A DNA stretch of 64,000 nt from Meiothermus sp. (GTDB lineage Bacteria > Deinococcota > Deinococci > Deinococcales > Thermaceae), in NCBI RefSeq assembly GCF_026004055.1, contig NZ_BPIJ01000001.1:1116001-1180000 (forward strand), in the 5' to 3' direction. The position numbers and the translations under genes are program-made. Shown piece after piece: positions 8,661-16,108 of the stretch (positions are counted from its first letter, which is position 1; the number at the start of each line of letters is the position of its first letter). The notes beneath the pieces are model-generated. The model searched no databases, was not told the DNA's origin, and saw only the letters and a program-made list of their open reading frames with translations.

Positions 8661-10391
8661 CGGCATCCTCCCACTCTTGCGCTAAGGGGTCGTCCTCCCC
8701 CCAAGCCGGACGTGCGCGAACCTCTGGGTTTTGCGATGAGGAAGAGCTTTCTGGATGTGCACGGGGTTTTTTCCGCTTCAGGAGCGGGTTTTTGGGGGGT
8801 GTGTGCACGTTCGTGCACATAGCGTGCACGATGGCTTTCATCGTCCTGGACGTTATTTATTGGGGTTTTTGAGGGAAACGTGCACGCTGTTTCGGGAAGA
8901 TAGAGCGTGCAAATTTCTCCGGTGATGGGATGGATGTAGCTACCCCCTTCCCGTAACTCCTGAGCCAGCTTTTCAGGCTCAGGGAGAAGGCGGAAGGATT
9001 CTTCTTCCAGGCGGGCCCCTTCCAGGGGTCGGATGGCCAGCCGGTTACCGTCCTTGTTTATGTCTATTAGCTCAGCCGCCTCGGCCTGGTCCAGCCACTT
9101 GTGTACCGTCCGTTTCGCCCAGCGTAGGTGTTTAGCCAGTTCTTTGGCGTAAACTACCACCGACTCCTGGGAAACGCCTTTCTCTTGCGCTTTTTCCACC
9201 TTCAGGGCGTGCACTTCGGCTACAGCCCGTGCCAACGCCAGAGCTTGAGGACTGATGGTGTGCACACTCCGGGCCATCGGGCGAGCAGCCAGGTGGTAGG
9301 CCAGGGCGTAGTCCTCGAGGGTAGCCACCAGGCAACCCCCCTGGGTCTCCCTCCGGGCGTGGTGTAGCCGGGTTATCACTTTTACCAGCGTCAGGTAGCG
9401 TACAAAATCCCTACGAAGCCGGGTCAAGTCCTCGGGCAGGTCTTTAGACTCAAGCAGCCGGGTGATGTGGGGGGCAAAGGGCACTATCACCTCGGCTTGG
9501 GGCAGGGCCTCGTAGAGGGCGTGCCAGGGGCGCACGTCTACCTCGGAGCGGGTACCCAGGGCTTCCCGCTCGGCCAGGGCGGCCACCACCCGATAAGGTG
9601 TGCTCTTTGCTGTCGTCCATGTAGAGGGAGAAGGTGCGGGTCTCGTTGTCCTCTTTCGTCAGCCCTTTGGTCATCGTTGTGATGAGTCCTGTAGGGCCTG
9701 GTCGGTCTATTTCTCGGGCTACGAGTTTCCCGCTACCGTTTTTCTCCACGGTGAGATAGCGGATTCGCCCTTCCGACAGCAGGCTCCGGATCAGGTAAAG
9801 CACTTCTTCGGACTGCAAGCCGTCTTCTTCGTACAACACCAGGTGGCGGTGGGAAAAGTCGAGGTCGGTGTACACCAGGGCCTTGCTGCTCATGGACGAG
9901 AGCTCGTAGTAACCCCTGGGGGGGATTAGCTTCAGCGCGTTTGAGACGAGAAAAGACTTGCCCGACGAGCTCCGGCCTTTGACCAGCACCGAGATGGGAG
10001 TCTGAGACTTAGCGGATAGCAGGGCCAGATAAAGCAGGCCCCGGTTTTCCTGCTCTCCCACTACCCCTAACCCCCCTATGGTCTCAATCGCTTTGTGGAG
10101 TAGCGCGGGGTCTTTCGAGAGCTCCTGTGCGGCCTCAAAGGCCTCGGGGGTGAGGCTAGGGGCGGTCTCTTGCCGGGCCTTCTCCTCCCACGTGGTGCGG
10201 TAGCGGGCCCAGTCTTTACGCAACGCACCGACACTAACCCCGGTCTTCTTCTTGACGGCCTGGAATAGGGCTTCCGTCTCGGTGTCCAGCAGCGCGGCCT
10301 CGTACATGCCCTTGAACAGTTCGGGCAGCAGCGCGGGCAGGGTCTCCGCTCGGGCCCCTTCCACCTTCTTGAGCAGGTCGGGGAAGGTCAT
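8650..10391 (-). pseudogene. ATPase/helicase-like replication protein, frame broken at two places
   Basis: ATG 10391 (MTFPDLLKKVEG) has GGAGGTG six bases upstream. The protein shows a Walker A GRSSSGKS, a Walker B-like HLVLYEEDGL and a sensor-like TGLITTMTKGL, a layout typical of phage and plasmid primase-helicase ATPases. Near 9590 the frame changes by +1 (KEHTL to VVAALAERE) and the second half continues with helical DNA-binding character (WAKRTVHKWLDQAEAAELI). A second +1 change probably lies at an A6 run (8767-8772), giving an acidic end (GEDDPLAQEWEDADVF). GTGCACG cluster B sits inside its 3' part. The start overlaps the primase-polymerase stop (ATGA). Confidence 0.75.
8757..8912. repeat. 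GTGCACG repeat cluster B, inverted relative to cluster A
   Basis: GTGCAC occurs at 8757, 8803, 8813, 8824 and 8880, with a GTGCAA at 8906. The reverse complement reproduces two long blocks of cluster A in the same order, 1.3 kb away. The cluster overlaps the 3' end of the broken ATPase gene, so the repeat signal is at DNA level. Confidence 0.65.
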
Positions 10392-11281
10392 ACCCACCTC
10401 CTCAGCCGTTTGTAGACACGGGCCCGGTAGGTAGAGGGTTGGTAAGCGTGAGCGTCCTCCAGGTAAAGGGGATGGGAGCGGCCCACCTCGAGCCCCCACC
10501 GCACAGCCGCTCGGGCCTCGGCCTCGGGTAGTCCGGCCTCGAGGGCAGCGGCTACTAGGGCCTCCTCCGCTTCCTGGGGGGCTAATCCGTGCGGCACCAA
10601 TCCGCCAGCGGCGCGAGCGTAGCCAATCAGGGTGTTGTGCCGGGTACCCGGTTGAGCCGTTCTCACACCCTCTGCGTACGCGCCTAGCAGCGCGGTGAGC
10701 CTCCTGGGAGAGCCCCCTACCCTGACCTCCCTGGGTGGTGGGGGTGGGGGTGGCAGCAGCCGGAGTAGCAACCCTTGCGGTACGGGGGGCAGTTCAGCCG
10801 GGGGCAGCAGGGGTACTTCCCAGCTATAGGCCCCCTTCGGTAGCTGGTAGGGCTAGCCGCCAGATACGCTTTACCCATACCGCGCAAGTCCAGCCCCGGC
10901 AGCTTCCGGGCGCTGGTGGTGAGGCTCCCTACCAGACTCTCAGGCAGGCGCAGGAAGACATGCACCCCGCCCCGAGGGGTTCTCTGCCTCGGAGCCTCGG
11001 CTAGCTCGGGGTATTCAGCCCGCAGCCCGTCCCAGGTCGCGGGGTCGTCGAAGTCCAGCACCAGCACCTCGGCCGGGGGCAGGATGCCCACCCCAGCCCC
11101 AGGCGCGGCCTGCCACCAGCGGTGCAGAACCTCGGGGTTCGGTGCTAGCGTCCTTCAGCCCGTTAGGGGCTAAACGCCCGTGCGGGCGCTTCTCGCCCGG
11201 TTGCAGGGGCAGGACGGCGTAGCCCAGCCGGGCGTATTCGAGGGCGTACTCGAGTGTGCTATACTTTACGTAGCGCAGCAC
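10388..11281 (-). pseudogene. bifunctional primase-polymerase (prim-pol, PF09250 type), two frameshifts
   Basis: Three overlapping frames assemble to about 297 residues. Frame 1 (GTG 11281) gives ALEYARLGYAVLPLQPGEKRP. After a +1 shift near 11150 comes NPEVLHRWWQAAPGAG and GILPPAEVLVLDFDDP, then TPRGGVHVFLRLP, LDLRGMGKAYLAASP. A -1 shift at a C run near 10855 leads to YQLPKGAYSWEVPLLPP and a PriCT-like helical tail (GTRHNTLIGYARAAGGL). The order LP..P..KRP, DFDDP, GGVH is the archaeo-eukaryotic-type prim-pol signature of plasmids and phages, which primes or copies element DNA. Both breaks are one base. Confidence 0.85.
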
Positions 11282-11290
11282 AGCACACCC

Positions 11291-11548
11291 CTACTCAGCC
11301 CCGCCGCCCCCGGCGGGGGTTTCCAACTCGTCTAGACGGCCCTCGAGCAGGGCCAGTACCACCCGGCGGGGGATGAGCAGCCGCTTACCCAGCCGCACCC
11401 CGTGTTTGCGGGCTAGCTGGTACAGGGCATCACGCCCGATCCGCTCTCTACCGATCAGCCTGTGTAGCTCCGGAATGGTCTGCGAGCAGCGGGATGTTTT
11501 CCATACATCCCGCATGGTGTGGGATTGCTCAGGCCGTGGGTAGAACAT
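11291..11548 (-). CDS. small helix-turn-helix protein, excisionase or repressor candidate
   Basis: Up to 85 residues (ATG 11548) or 74 (ATG 11515). The centre, IPELHRLIGRERIGRDALYQLARKHGVRLGKRLLIPRRVVLALLEG, has the form of an excisionase/AlpA-type winged HTH. Two perfect inverted repeats overlap its start: 11543-11569 and 11489-11513. It sits just upstream of the primase-polymerase and is probably first in the leftward replication operon, so autoregulation is plausible. The exact start is undecided; the second ATG would leave the first palindrome in the leader. Confidence 0.7.
   Translation of the reverse strand: MFYPRPEQSHTMRDVWKTSRCSQTIPELHRLIGRERIGRDALYQLARKHGVRLGKRLLIPRRVVLALLEGRLDELETPAGGGGAE
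11489..11513. promoter_or_regulatory. inverted repeat at the 5' end of the HTH gene
   Basis: GCGGGATGT and ACATCCCGC are perfect 9-base arms around a 7-base centre. It may be an operator or an RNA hairpin that masks the ATG at 11515. Confidence 0.5.
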
Positions 11549-11569
11549 TTGCTCTCGGGCTAAATGTTC
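11543..11569. promoter_or_regulatory. inverted repeat upstream of the HTH gene
   Basis: GAACATTT and AAATGTTC are perfect 8-base arms separated by 11 bases, spanning the stop of the upstream gene and the first ATG of the HTH gene. The spacing suits a dimeric regulator on adjacent major grooves. Confidence 0.5.
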
Positions 11570-12099
11570 ACCTTCAGTTGTTCGGCTAATCGTGTGACCG
11601 CGACGCGCACAGCCGTGTCTTCAACCGGCACGGCGGCGTGGTCGGCTATCTGTGCCCAGGACAACCCCTCGAGCCGCAGCGCCAACCATTTGAAGTGTTC
11701 GGGGTTGTACTTGACCCTCGCCCTTTGCCACCCCGCTTGCCTGTAAGCGTCTTCCACGCTCTGCATGTAGCTCTCAAGCCAGGCGATAGCCCTTTCTTTC
11801 CACCTATGAGCGGGCATGTGGGTGGGGTCGTATTCAGGAAAAGCCTCCCAGTGCCAGGACAACCGCACCGTGAACGGTGCCTCGTCTTGCCAGTCCCACC
11901 CCAGGGGCTCATACCCTGAAGGGTCAGCGTGGTATTCCTCCGCCCAATCGCGCAACTCTTCAGGCAGCCCGTAGCGCTCGAGCCAGGCGCTCACACCGTG
12001 CTCTTTCAGGTAGGCCGTGCAGGTGGGGGCAAGCTCGAGCAGGGATGTCCACAGTTCCCACAGAGTAGCGGCGTTTGAGAAACGCCCCGTGCTGTTCAT
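11560..12099 (-). CDS. element protein of unknown function with C-terminal HTH-like helices
   Basis: 179 residues, intact. The N-terminal two thirds are rich in Trp and acidic residues (LWELWTSLLELAP, LRDWAEEYHADPSGYEPLGWDW). The C-terminal 50 (HFKWLALRLEGLSWAQIADHAAVPVEDTAVRVAVTRLAEQL) resemble a sigma region 4-like helix-turn-helix. I do not recognise the family. It is the rightmost gene of the element and reads in the same direction as the replication genes, ending 12 bases before the HTH gene. Confidence 0.65.
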   Translation of the reverse strand: MNSTGRFSNAATLWELWTSLLELAPTCTAYLKEHGVSAWLERYGLPEELRDWAEEYHADPSGYEPLGWDWQDEAPFTVRLSWHWEAFPEYDPTHMPAHRWKERAIAWLESYMQSVEDAYRQAGWQRARVKYNPEHFKWLALRLEGLSWAQIADHAAVPVEDTAVRVAVTRLAEQLKVNI

Positions 12100-12169
12100 G
12101 GGTGAATAGTTCGGCCACAGTGCCTCCTCACCCGTGGCCGGTTGTAGAATAGGGAAGCCCCGCTAAGGC

Positions 12170-12197
12170 CCCCTGGTTCCGGCCAGGGGTTTTGTTT
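12170..12197 (+). terminator. hairpin with T-rich tail, plus strand
   Basis: CCCCTGG and CCAGGGG enclose a six-base loop, followed by TTTTGTTT. No plus-strand gene ends here, so it may end a short RNA beginning near a TAGAAT box at about 12145, or shield the element from inward transcription. Confidence 0.5.
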
Positions 12198-12260
12198 ATC
12201 CTACCACTTCGCACGTACCCGCAAGAACCCCCTTGTGATCGCACAAAAACCACCCCAAGT

Positions 12261-12286
12261 TTTACGGTTTATTTACGGTTTATGGG
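12261..12286 (+). repeat. arm-type integrase repeats, right end
   Basis: TTTACGGTTTA at 12261 and TTTACGGTTTATGGG at 12272, spaced 11 bases, matching the left-end pair in sequence, spacing and direction. Confidence 0.6.
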
Positions 12287-12388
12287 TTCGAAAAGTGCCG
12301 AAAGTAGCCGTAATCACACTCGCGGTTTTGCCGATAAATACGGGCATCCCCGCAGGTGTCCGAACCCATCCGGGGGGCCTGTGGTCTC

Positions 12389-12432
12389 CTTTGGAACCGT
12401 CGGTCGTGGTTCGAGTCCACGTGCCCCAGCCA
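12389..12432 (+). repeat. attachment site, right copy (displaced tRNA-Gln 3' fragment)
   Basis: An exact copy of bases 5736-5779, from the anticodon loop to CCA. There is no acceptor 5' strand or D arm in front, so it is not a tRNA gene. It is the original chromosomal 3' end of tRNA-Gln pushed away by the insertion. Confidence 0.93.
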
Positions 12433-12437
12433 CCCAT

Positions 12438-12470
12438 CCCCCTCGAGTCGGACTCGAGGGGGTCTTTTTT
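12438..12470 (+). terminator. original tRNA-Gln terminator, now at the far end of the element
   Basis: CCCCCTCGAGTC and GACTCGAGGGGG form a perfect 12-bp stem followed by TCTTTTTT, five bases after the displaced tRNA end. Before integration it would have followed the tRNA directly. Confidence 0.9.
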
Positions 12471-12530
12471 GGGTGAAGTGTGATATGTGGGCGCTCGTTT
12501 GGCTTCGGCTCTGCTACTATCTAGAACGAT

Positions 12531-12926
12531 ATGGCCGATGCTGTGCAGAGTAATAAGGTGCTTGTAATTACCTCGAGCCTGACCCTGCGGGCTCTGCTCG
12601 AGATGGTCATCGAAGAGCAAGGCATTGAAGCCCAATTTTATGAGAAAGCCCAGGAGGGTCTGGAGTTCCTCAAAGCCCATACGCCCCGGGCCATCGTCTT
12701 GGACGACGGCATCGAGATTGATCCCTTTTCCATCGCCTCCCGCCTAAAAATGAGCCGCCGCCTGCGGGAAGTGCCGGTGGTGCTTTTCATTGCCGATAGC
12801 GACGATCGCACCAAGCTTACCGCCGAGTTTGCCCGCGTAGAACACGTGCTTTCCAAGCCGGTGGATCGCAAGGCTTTTACCAGCATCCTGCGCAGCCTCA
12901 CCGAACAGCAACCCAGCGCCCAGTAA
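12531..12926 (+). CDS. single-domain response regulator-like protein
   Basis: 131 residues with the receiver fold: KVLVITSS at the start of strand 1, VLDDG near residue 60 (likely phospho-acceptor Asp in strand 3), VVLFIAD near 85 and the conserved Lys in VLSKPVD near 112. The acidic pair after strand 1 seen in most receivers is replaced by SS, so phosphorylation may be weak or absent. There is no output domain and no kinase gene nearby. It is the first chromosomal gene after the integrated element; a TACTAT box lies ten bases upstream of ATG. Confidence 0.75.
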   Translation: MADAVQSNKVLVITSSLTLRALLEMVIEEQGIEAQFYEKAQEGLEFLKAHTPRAIVLDDGIEIDPFSIASRLKMSRRLREVPVVLFIADSDDRTKLTAEFARVEHVLSKPVDRKAFTSILRSLTEQQPSAQ

Positions 12927-13021
12927 TCGTATCGTTGGCCTTTACGCAAACAGCGGGCTTTCCGCCGTTCCTGAAAGCCGCCACCGGTGGCTTGGTTCAC
13001 CCAGCGCCACATACCACCGAA

Positions 13022-13027
13022 TAAGCT
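13022..13027 (+). promoter_or_regulatory. -10 box of the WD40 gene, leaderless type
   Basis: TAAGCT lies exactly six bases before GTG 13034, with no ribosome site between. No convincing -35 box. Confidence 0.4.
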
Positions 13028-13033
13028 GTAAGG

Positions 13034-14797
13034 GTGTGGAAGTGGCTTGGTTGGATGGTGGTGGGCCTGACCTGTGCGCTGGCCCAGCAGCCGGTGCAGC
13101 TTCTGGCCGGGCACCGGGCCGCGGTGGGCGCGGTGGCCATGGGCCCTGAGGGGGTTCTGGCGCTAGGAGCCGATGCGTATATTCAGCTTTACCGGCCCGA
13201 TGGGCGTTTGGTGCGAACTCTAAGCGGGCACACCGATACGGTGCGCACCCTAGACATAGCGCCGGATGGAACCCTGCTGAGCGGCGCCGCCGATACCACC
13301 CTGAGGCTCTGGAACCCCAGCACCGGAGCCACCCGGGGTGTGCTGTCAGGACACCGCGATCAGGTCTGGTCGGCTCGCTTTAGTCCGGACGGCCAGCGCA
13401 TTTTGAGCGGCAGCGCCGACGGGGAACTGCGGCTATGGACACAGCAAGGACAGGTACAGCAACTGAGTCTGGGGCGTAACTGGATCTATGGGGTAGGGTT
13501 TTCACCGGATGGCACGCTGCTGGCGGGGGGAGGGCTGGACGGGGCGCTCTTGTGGAACCCCCGCGATGGCAGCCGCCTCCCTCTGTTGGGGCGGATCTCG
13601 GTGCAGGCCCTGGCCTGGGGGCCTGATGGCCGCCTGGCCACCGGAGACCGCGATGGACGCATTCAGCTCTGGGATGCCAGGGGCAGCTTTGTCCAGCAGT
13701 TTAGCGCCCATCGCCTGGCGGTGAGTGCGCTGGTCTGGAGTGGCACCGGGCAGCTCATCAGCGGCGGCCAGGACGGACAGATTATCTTTTGGGCGGGCGA
13801 CAAACTCCTGCGAAGCCTTCAGAGTGCCTCGGTATTGAGCCTGGCGGTATCCGAGAACCGGCTTTTGAGCGGTCACGACGACGGGCGGGCCCGGCTGTGG
13901 AACCTGCAAGGGGCGCTGCTCCAGACCCAGGAGCCCCCCGCCGCCTCGGTGGCCGTACTAGCCTACAGCCCCAATGGGAGCCTGCTGGCCAGCGGGGGCT
14001 GGGAGGGCGAGGTCTGGCTCTGGAACCGCCGTGGCCAGCCCCTGCGCAGGCTCAGTGGCGCCGAGCTGGAGATTACGGCGCTGGCCTTCACGCCGGACGG
14101 GCGATTTCTGGCGGCAGGCAGCCGCGACGGCCAGACCCGCATCTACGAGGTGGAAAACGGACGGCTCTTGCAGACCCTGGAAGCTCATGGGAACGGGGTA
14201 GGAGCGCTGGCCTTTGCCCCCAACGGGCGGGCTTTGGCCAGTGGGGGCCGTGACCGACTGCTGCGCGTTTGGGACTGGCAGGCAGGAAAAAAGGTGCTCG
14301 AGTTTCGCGCCCACGAGTCGCACCTGACCGGCCTGGCCTGGAGCCCCGATGGGCGCACCCTTTATAGCAGCAGCAGCGACGAAAGCCTGGCCTGGTGGAC
14401 GCTTCGTCCCGAGGGGGTACGGCTCGAGCGTCGCCTGATGGCCCATGCCAGGGGCATCTACGGCCTGGCCCAAAGCCCCGATGGGCGCACCCTAGCCACG
14501 GCCAGCCACGACCAGACCATCAAGCTCTGGGACGCCCGGAGTGGGGCCCTCCTGCGAACCCTGCCAGGCCACACCGAGGCCGCCCAGGCCCTGGCCTTCT
14601 CGCCCGATGGTAGGCGGCTGGCCAGCGTAGGCTGGGACAAGACCCTGCGCCTGTGGAGCCTGCAGGGGCAGCTTTTGCAAACCATTCGTGGCTTCGTGCG
14701 CCCCCTCTACGCCGTGGCCTGGGGGCGGGACGGCAGCCTGGCGGTGGGCAGCGGAACGCTTAGGCAAGCCGGCACGGTGGCTTTGTTCAGGCCGTAA
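13034..14797 (+). CDS. secreted WD40 repeat protein
   Basis: 587 residues. A signal peptide (WKWLGWMVVGLTCALAQQ) precedes about fourteen WD40 units of roughly 40 residues, each with an SPDG-type turn, a GS.D element and a closing LW or WD, for example LSGHTDTVRTLDIAPDGTLLSGAADTTLRLW. This predicts one or two beta-propellers outside the cytoplasm, a protein-binding platform. No enzymatic or kinase domain is attached. Neighbours give no partner. The stop codon TAA overlaps the first base of a mobile repeat (14797-14992). Confidence 0.88.
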   Translation: MWKWLGWMVVGLTCALAQQPVQLLAGHRAAVGAVAMGPEGVLALGADAYIQLYRPDGRLVRTLSGHTDTVRTLDIAPDGTLLSGAADTTLRLWNPSTGATRGVLSGHRDQVWSARFSPDGQRILSGSADGELRLWTQQGQVQQLSLGRNWIYGVGFSPDGTLLAGGGLDGALLWNPRDGSRLPLLGRISVQALAWGPDGRLATGDRDGRIQLWDARGSFVQQFSAHRLAVSALVWSGTGQLISGGQDGQIIFWAGDKLLRSLQSASVLSLAVSENRLLSGHDDGRARLWNLQGALLQTQEPPAASVAVLAYSPNGSLLASGGWEGEVWLWNRRGQPLRRLSGAELEITALAFTPDGRFLAAGSRDGQTRIYEVENGRLLQTLEAHGNGVGALAFAPNGRALASGGRDRLLRVWDWQAGKKVLEFRAHESHLTGLAWSPDGRTLYSSSSDESLAWWTLRPEGVRLERRLMAHARGIYGLAQSPDGRTLATASHDQTIKLWDARSGALLRTLPGHTEAAQALAFSPDGRRLASVGWDKTLRLWSLQGQLLQTIRGFVRPLYAVAWGRDGSLAVGSGTLRQAGTVALFRP

Positions 14798-14992
14798 TAC
14801 CGGATTCAAAAAGATACTCTTCAAAACCAAAAGCTCAGAGGCTATCTTTTTGAATCCTAGAGCACACCCCTCCCTGACGGTCGGCGAAAAAAACGTCTCC
14901 CTTCCAAGGGGCGGTATCGCCCTCCGCTACGCGGATAACTTCGGTCGGGTTAGTTCGTCACCGAATGGTGACGAGCTAACCGAATCTGGTAT
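14797..14992 (+). mobile_element. MITE-like repeat, family 1, copy 1 (full length)
   Basis: 196 bases with ends ATACCGGATTC and GAATCTGGTAT (imperfect 11-base inverted repeats). Inside are three hairpins: GGATTCAAAAAGATA paired with TATCTTTTTGAATCC, GGGCGGTATCGCCC, and CGTCACC/GGTGACG within a longer stem. TA at both junctions hints at Tc1/IS630-type target duplication. Other copies: 31128-31253 and 40464-40660. Confidence 0.8.
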
Positions 14993-14995
14993 AAC

Positions 14996-15295
14996 TTATG
15001 GCGCCTCCAGCCAGACCCGCCCATAAGGCCGCACCTCGCCCTGGGGGAAGGCTTGCTCCAAAAGCCCTTGCAAAAACCGGCCTGCCGAGGGGAGCAGCCC
15101 GGTACAACCCTGGTTCACGTAGACAAACACATAGCGGGGTGGGCGCGGTGACTGACTGAACACCAGCAGACCCGCATACTCGGGAAAGGCCTCGTAGAAG
15201 ATGTTCAGAAGGCCCTCGAGCAAAGCCCGGGCCTCCGGCAGGGGTTCCTCGCCCTGGGGCCGCACCCAGAAGGTGACCACCTTGAGGGGGGTCAT
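14996..15295 (-). CDS. 99-residue protein of unknown function next to the BtuF-like gene
   Basis: MTPLKVVTFWVRPQGEEPLPEARALLEG to QGEVRPYGRVWLEAP. The composition is that of a small globular alpha/beta protein with a central YVFVYVNQGCTG. I do not recognise it. ATG 15295 overlaps the TGA of the binding-protein gene, so it is probably translated with it and may belong to cobalamin handling; this is inferred from position only. A family 1 repeat begins three bases beyond its stop. Confidence 0.7.
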   Translation of the reverse strand: MTPLKVVTFWVRPQGEEPLPEARALLEGLLNIFYEAFPEYAGLLVFSQSPRPPRYVFVYVNQGCTGLLPSAGRFLQGLLEQAFPQGEVRPYGRVWLEAP

Positions 15296-16077
15296 GGGCT
15301 GGCTCCATACTGCCAGACCGGCACATTTCGCAAGAGTTCGGCCAGCTTTTTCACGCCCTCGGCCAGACGCGGCCCCGGACGGCCTAAGTAGGCTTCCTCG
15401 AGGGCAAATACCTGCCCATGCCGCAGGGCGGGAACGTTGAGCGCACGGCGCAAAACCACCTCCGGGCGCAGCTTTTTGGCCCCACACCAGGAGACCGTTA
15501 TCAGGTCGGGTTGGGCTTCCTCCACCTCGGCTTGGGTGAGGGGCTTGGAGCGCACCGGCAGGTGGGCAAAGGCGTTCTGGGCCCCCAGTGCCTCCAGCAT
15601 CTGGGTCACCCAGCTATCCCGTCCGGCGGCAATCATGGGCCGAGGCCACCACTCCACCATCACCCGGGGGGGCCGCACCCAGCGCGGCAGGCTACCCCTG
15701 GCCTGGGCGATCTGCTGCTGCATGGCCTGCACCACATACCGGCCCTGCTGTTCTACGCCCAGCCACCGGGCTACCCGCTCGATATCGGCGTAGACGTCCT
15801 GCAAGGTCTGGGGGTCGAGCACCCGGTGGGGCATCCGGCGCTTTTTTAGCCCCTCCACCACCCGCTCCATCCCCGGCACGCTCAGGCTGGCCAGCACCAG
15901 GTCGGGCCGCAGGGCTTCTACCTTGTCCAGGTCAATCTGCAGGTCGGGCCCCACCCGGGGAATCTGGGCGACCTCAGGCGGAAAATCTGAGTTGCTGTCT
16001 ACCCCTACCAGCCAGTCCAGAGCCCCCAGGGCCCAGACGATCTCGGTGTTGGAGCAGGTGAGGCTAACCAGGCGCAT
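15292..16077 (-). CDS. BtuF-like periplasmic-binding-fold protein
   Basis: 261 residues of the helical-backbone metal/cobalamin receptor family: MRLVSLTCSNTEIVWALGALDWLVGVD, RVGPDLQIDLDKVEALRPDLVLAS, and QPDLITVSWCG. The first residues are already fold, and no signal peptide or lipobox is visible from ATG 16077. The frame extends to 16161 without adding one. It may therefore act without export or use another route. An adenosyltransferase gene lies 31 bases upstream on the same strand, supporting a cobalamin context. No permease gene is present here. Confidence 0.8.
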   Translation of the reverse strand: MRLVSLTCSNTEIVWALGALDWLVGVDSNSDFPPEVAQIPRVGPDLQIDLDKVEALRPDLVLASLSVPGMERVVEGLKKRRMPHRVLDPQTLQDVYADIERVARWLGVEQQGRYVVQAMQQQIAQARGSLPRWVRPPRVMVEWWPRPMIAAGRDSWVTQMLEALGAQNAFAHLPVRSKPLTQAEVEEAQPDLITVSWCGAKKLRPEVVLRRALNVPALRHGQVFALEEAYLGRPGPRLAEGVKKLAELLRNVPVWQYGASP

Positions 16078-16108
16078 ATTCGGTTGGGAATTGCCTGCGG
16101 CCCAATCA

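Larger units (their letters stand above)
5780..12432. mobile_element. integrated primase-polymerase element at tRNA-Gln
   Basis: The segment is bounded by 44-bp direct repeats of the tRNA-Gln 3' end. Next to the tRNA it carries a tyrosine recombinase pointing toward the attachment site. It also holds a small HTH gene, a primase-polymerase, an ATPase/helicase, several small unknown genes, GTGCACG repeat clusters and paired 11-bp-spaced arm-type repeats at both ends. There are no capsid, terminase, conjugation or partition genes, so it resembles an integrative plasmid or a satellite rather than a full prophage or ICE. At least seven frame breaks suggest decay. Confidence 0.9.

Noticed and set aside
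8757-8912. CRISPR-like array from repeated GTGCACG
   Set aside because: Repeats are only seven bases, irregularly spaced and palindromic; no spacers or cas genes.
12389-12432. Second tRNA-Gln gene
   Set aside because: Only the 3' part from the anticodon loop is present; no acceptor 5' strand or D arm precedes it.
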